64,000 bases of DNA. Origin: Metabacillus litoralis. GTDB taxonomy: Bacteria; Bacillota; Bacilli; Bacillales; Bacillaceae. Both the position numbers and the translations under genes were made by a program. Below, piece by piece: positions 63,924 to 64,000 of this stretch. Location of the stretch: the NCBI RefSeq assembly GCF_020524045.1, contig NZ_JAIVKL010000021.1, forward strand, positions 1 to 64,000, written 5' to 3'. Below the pieces are notes generated by a model, which was not told the DNA's origin, ran no database searches, and worked only from the letters and a program-made list of their open reading frames with translations. The stretch's first letter is position 1; every line of letters begins with the position of its first letter.

Positions 63924-64000
63924 TTTATTCACCCATTTGCAACTAAAGTATTTTAATGGTATTTACCTTTCAATGAGGTGATTAAAACATAGAATTAACT

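Overview
The window is AT-rich, low-GC Gram-positive DNA from the Bacillaceae. The evidence is strong GGAGG-type ribosome-binding sites, frequent TTG and GTG starts, CcpA (cre) and Zur boxes of the Bacillus type, and many families typical of Bacillus and its relatives (PaiB, DUF2975 with its HTH partner, DUF3885, DUF3916, DUF5412, YrhK-like, type-B L31 and zinc-free S14). No rRNA, tRNA, CRISPR array, complete insertion sequence or prophage structural gene was seen. This looks like an accessory stretch of chromosome made mostly of single genes with their own terminators, mixed with decayed genes and small repeats.

Layout. 0-10 kb: a small unknown gene, a membrane diguanylate cyclase (7TMR-DISM plus GGDEF), and a very large secreted, wall-anchored endo-beta-1,3-glucanase (GH81) with a CcpA-controlled promoter. 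10-21 kb: small stress and metabolic enzymes (HAD phosphatase, PaiB, methyltransferase, HIT protein, FMN reductase), lipoproteins and small membrane proteins. 20.9-24.4 kb: a minus-strand pair of unknown genes, one of them decayed, then a secreted PL11 rhamnogalacturonan lyase with an upstream cre box. 24-38 kb: acetyltransferase, DinB, APH kinase, DUF2975/HTH, MerR plus MATE efflux pump with a textbook 19-bp-spacer operator-promoter, SDR, and an ECF-like sigma factor overlapping its membrane regulator. 39-57 kb: GNATs, SUKH protein, NmrA oxidoreductase behind a dead marR gene, two Zur-boxed ribosomal protein paralogues (L31B, S14), threonine ammonia-lyase, two P-loop kinases, RluF, VOC proteins, CPCC and DUF4304 proteins, and a secreted parallel beta-helix protein (pectate-lyase-like). 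57-64 kb: a flavoprotein monooxygenase-like enzyme, a DnaD-like plus DnaB-like replication pair without a surrounding prophage, a DUF1349 protein and a YrhK-like membrane protein.

How genes work together. The GH81 glucanase, rhamnogalacturonan lyase and beta-helix protein suggest a life on plant or fungal cell-wall material, with catabolite repression at the first two. The L31B/S14 pair is a zinc-starvation response that lets ribosomes run without zinc-binding subunits. MerR/MATE and sigma/anti-sigma are self-contained regulatory modules.

The most notable unexplained structure is a family of six roughly 130-167 bp non-coding elements with imperfect inverted ends (GGCTSTTTTC...). Three of them are flanked by exact 8-bp target duplications, so they are miniature transposable elements. 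Several other dispersed intergenic repeat families and at least five decayed genes support a history of insertion and gene loss.
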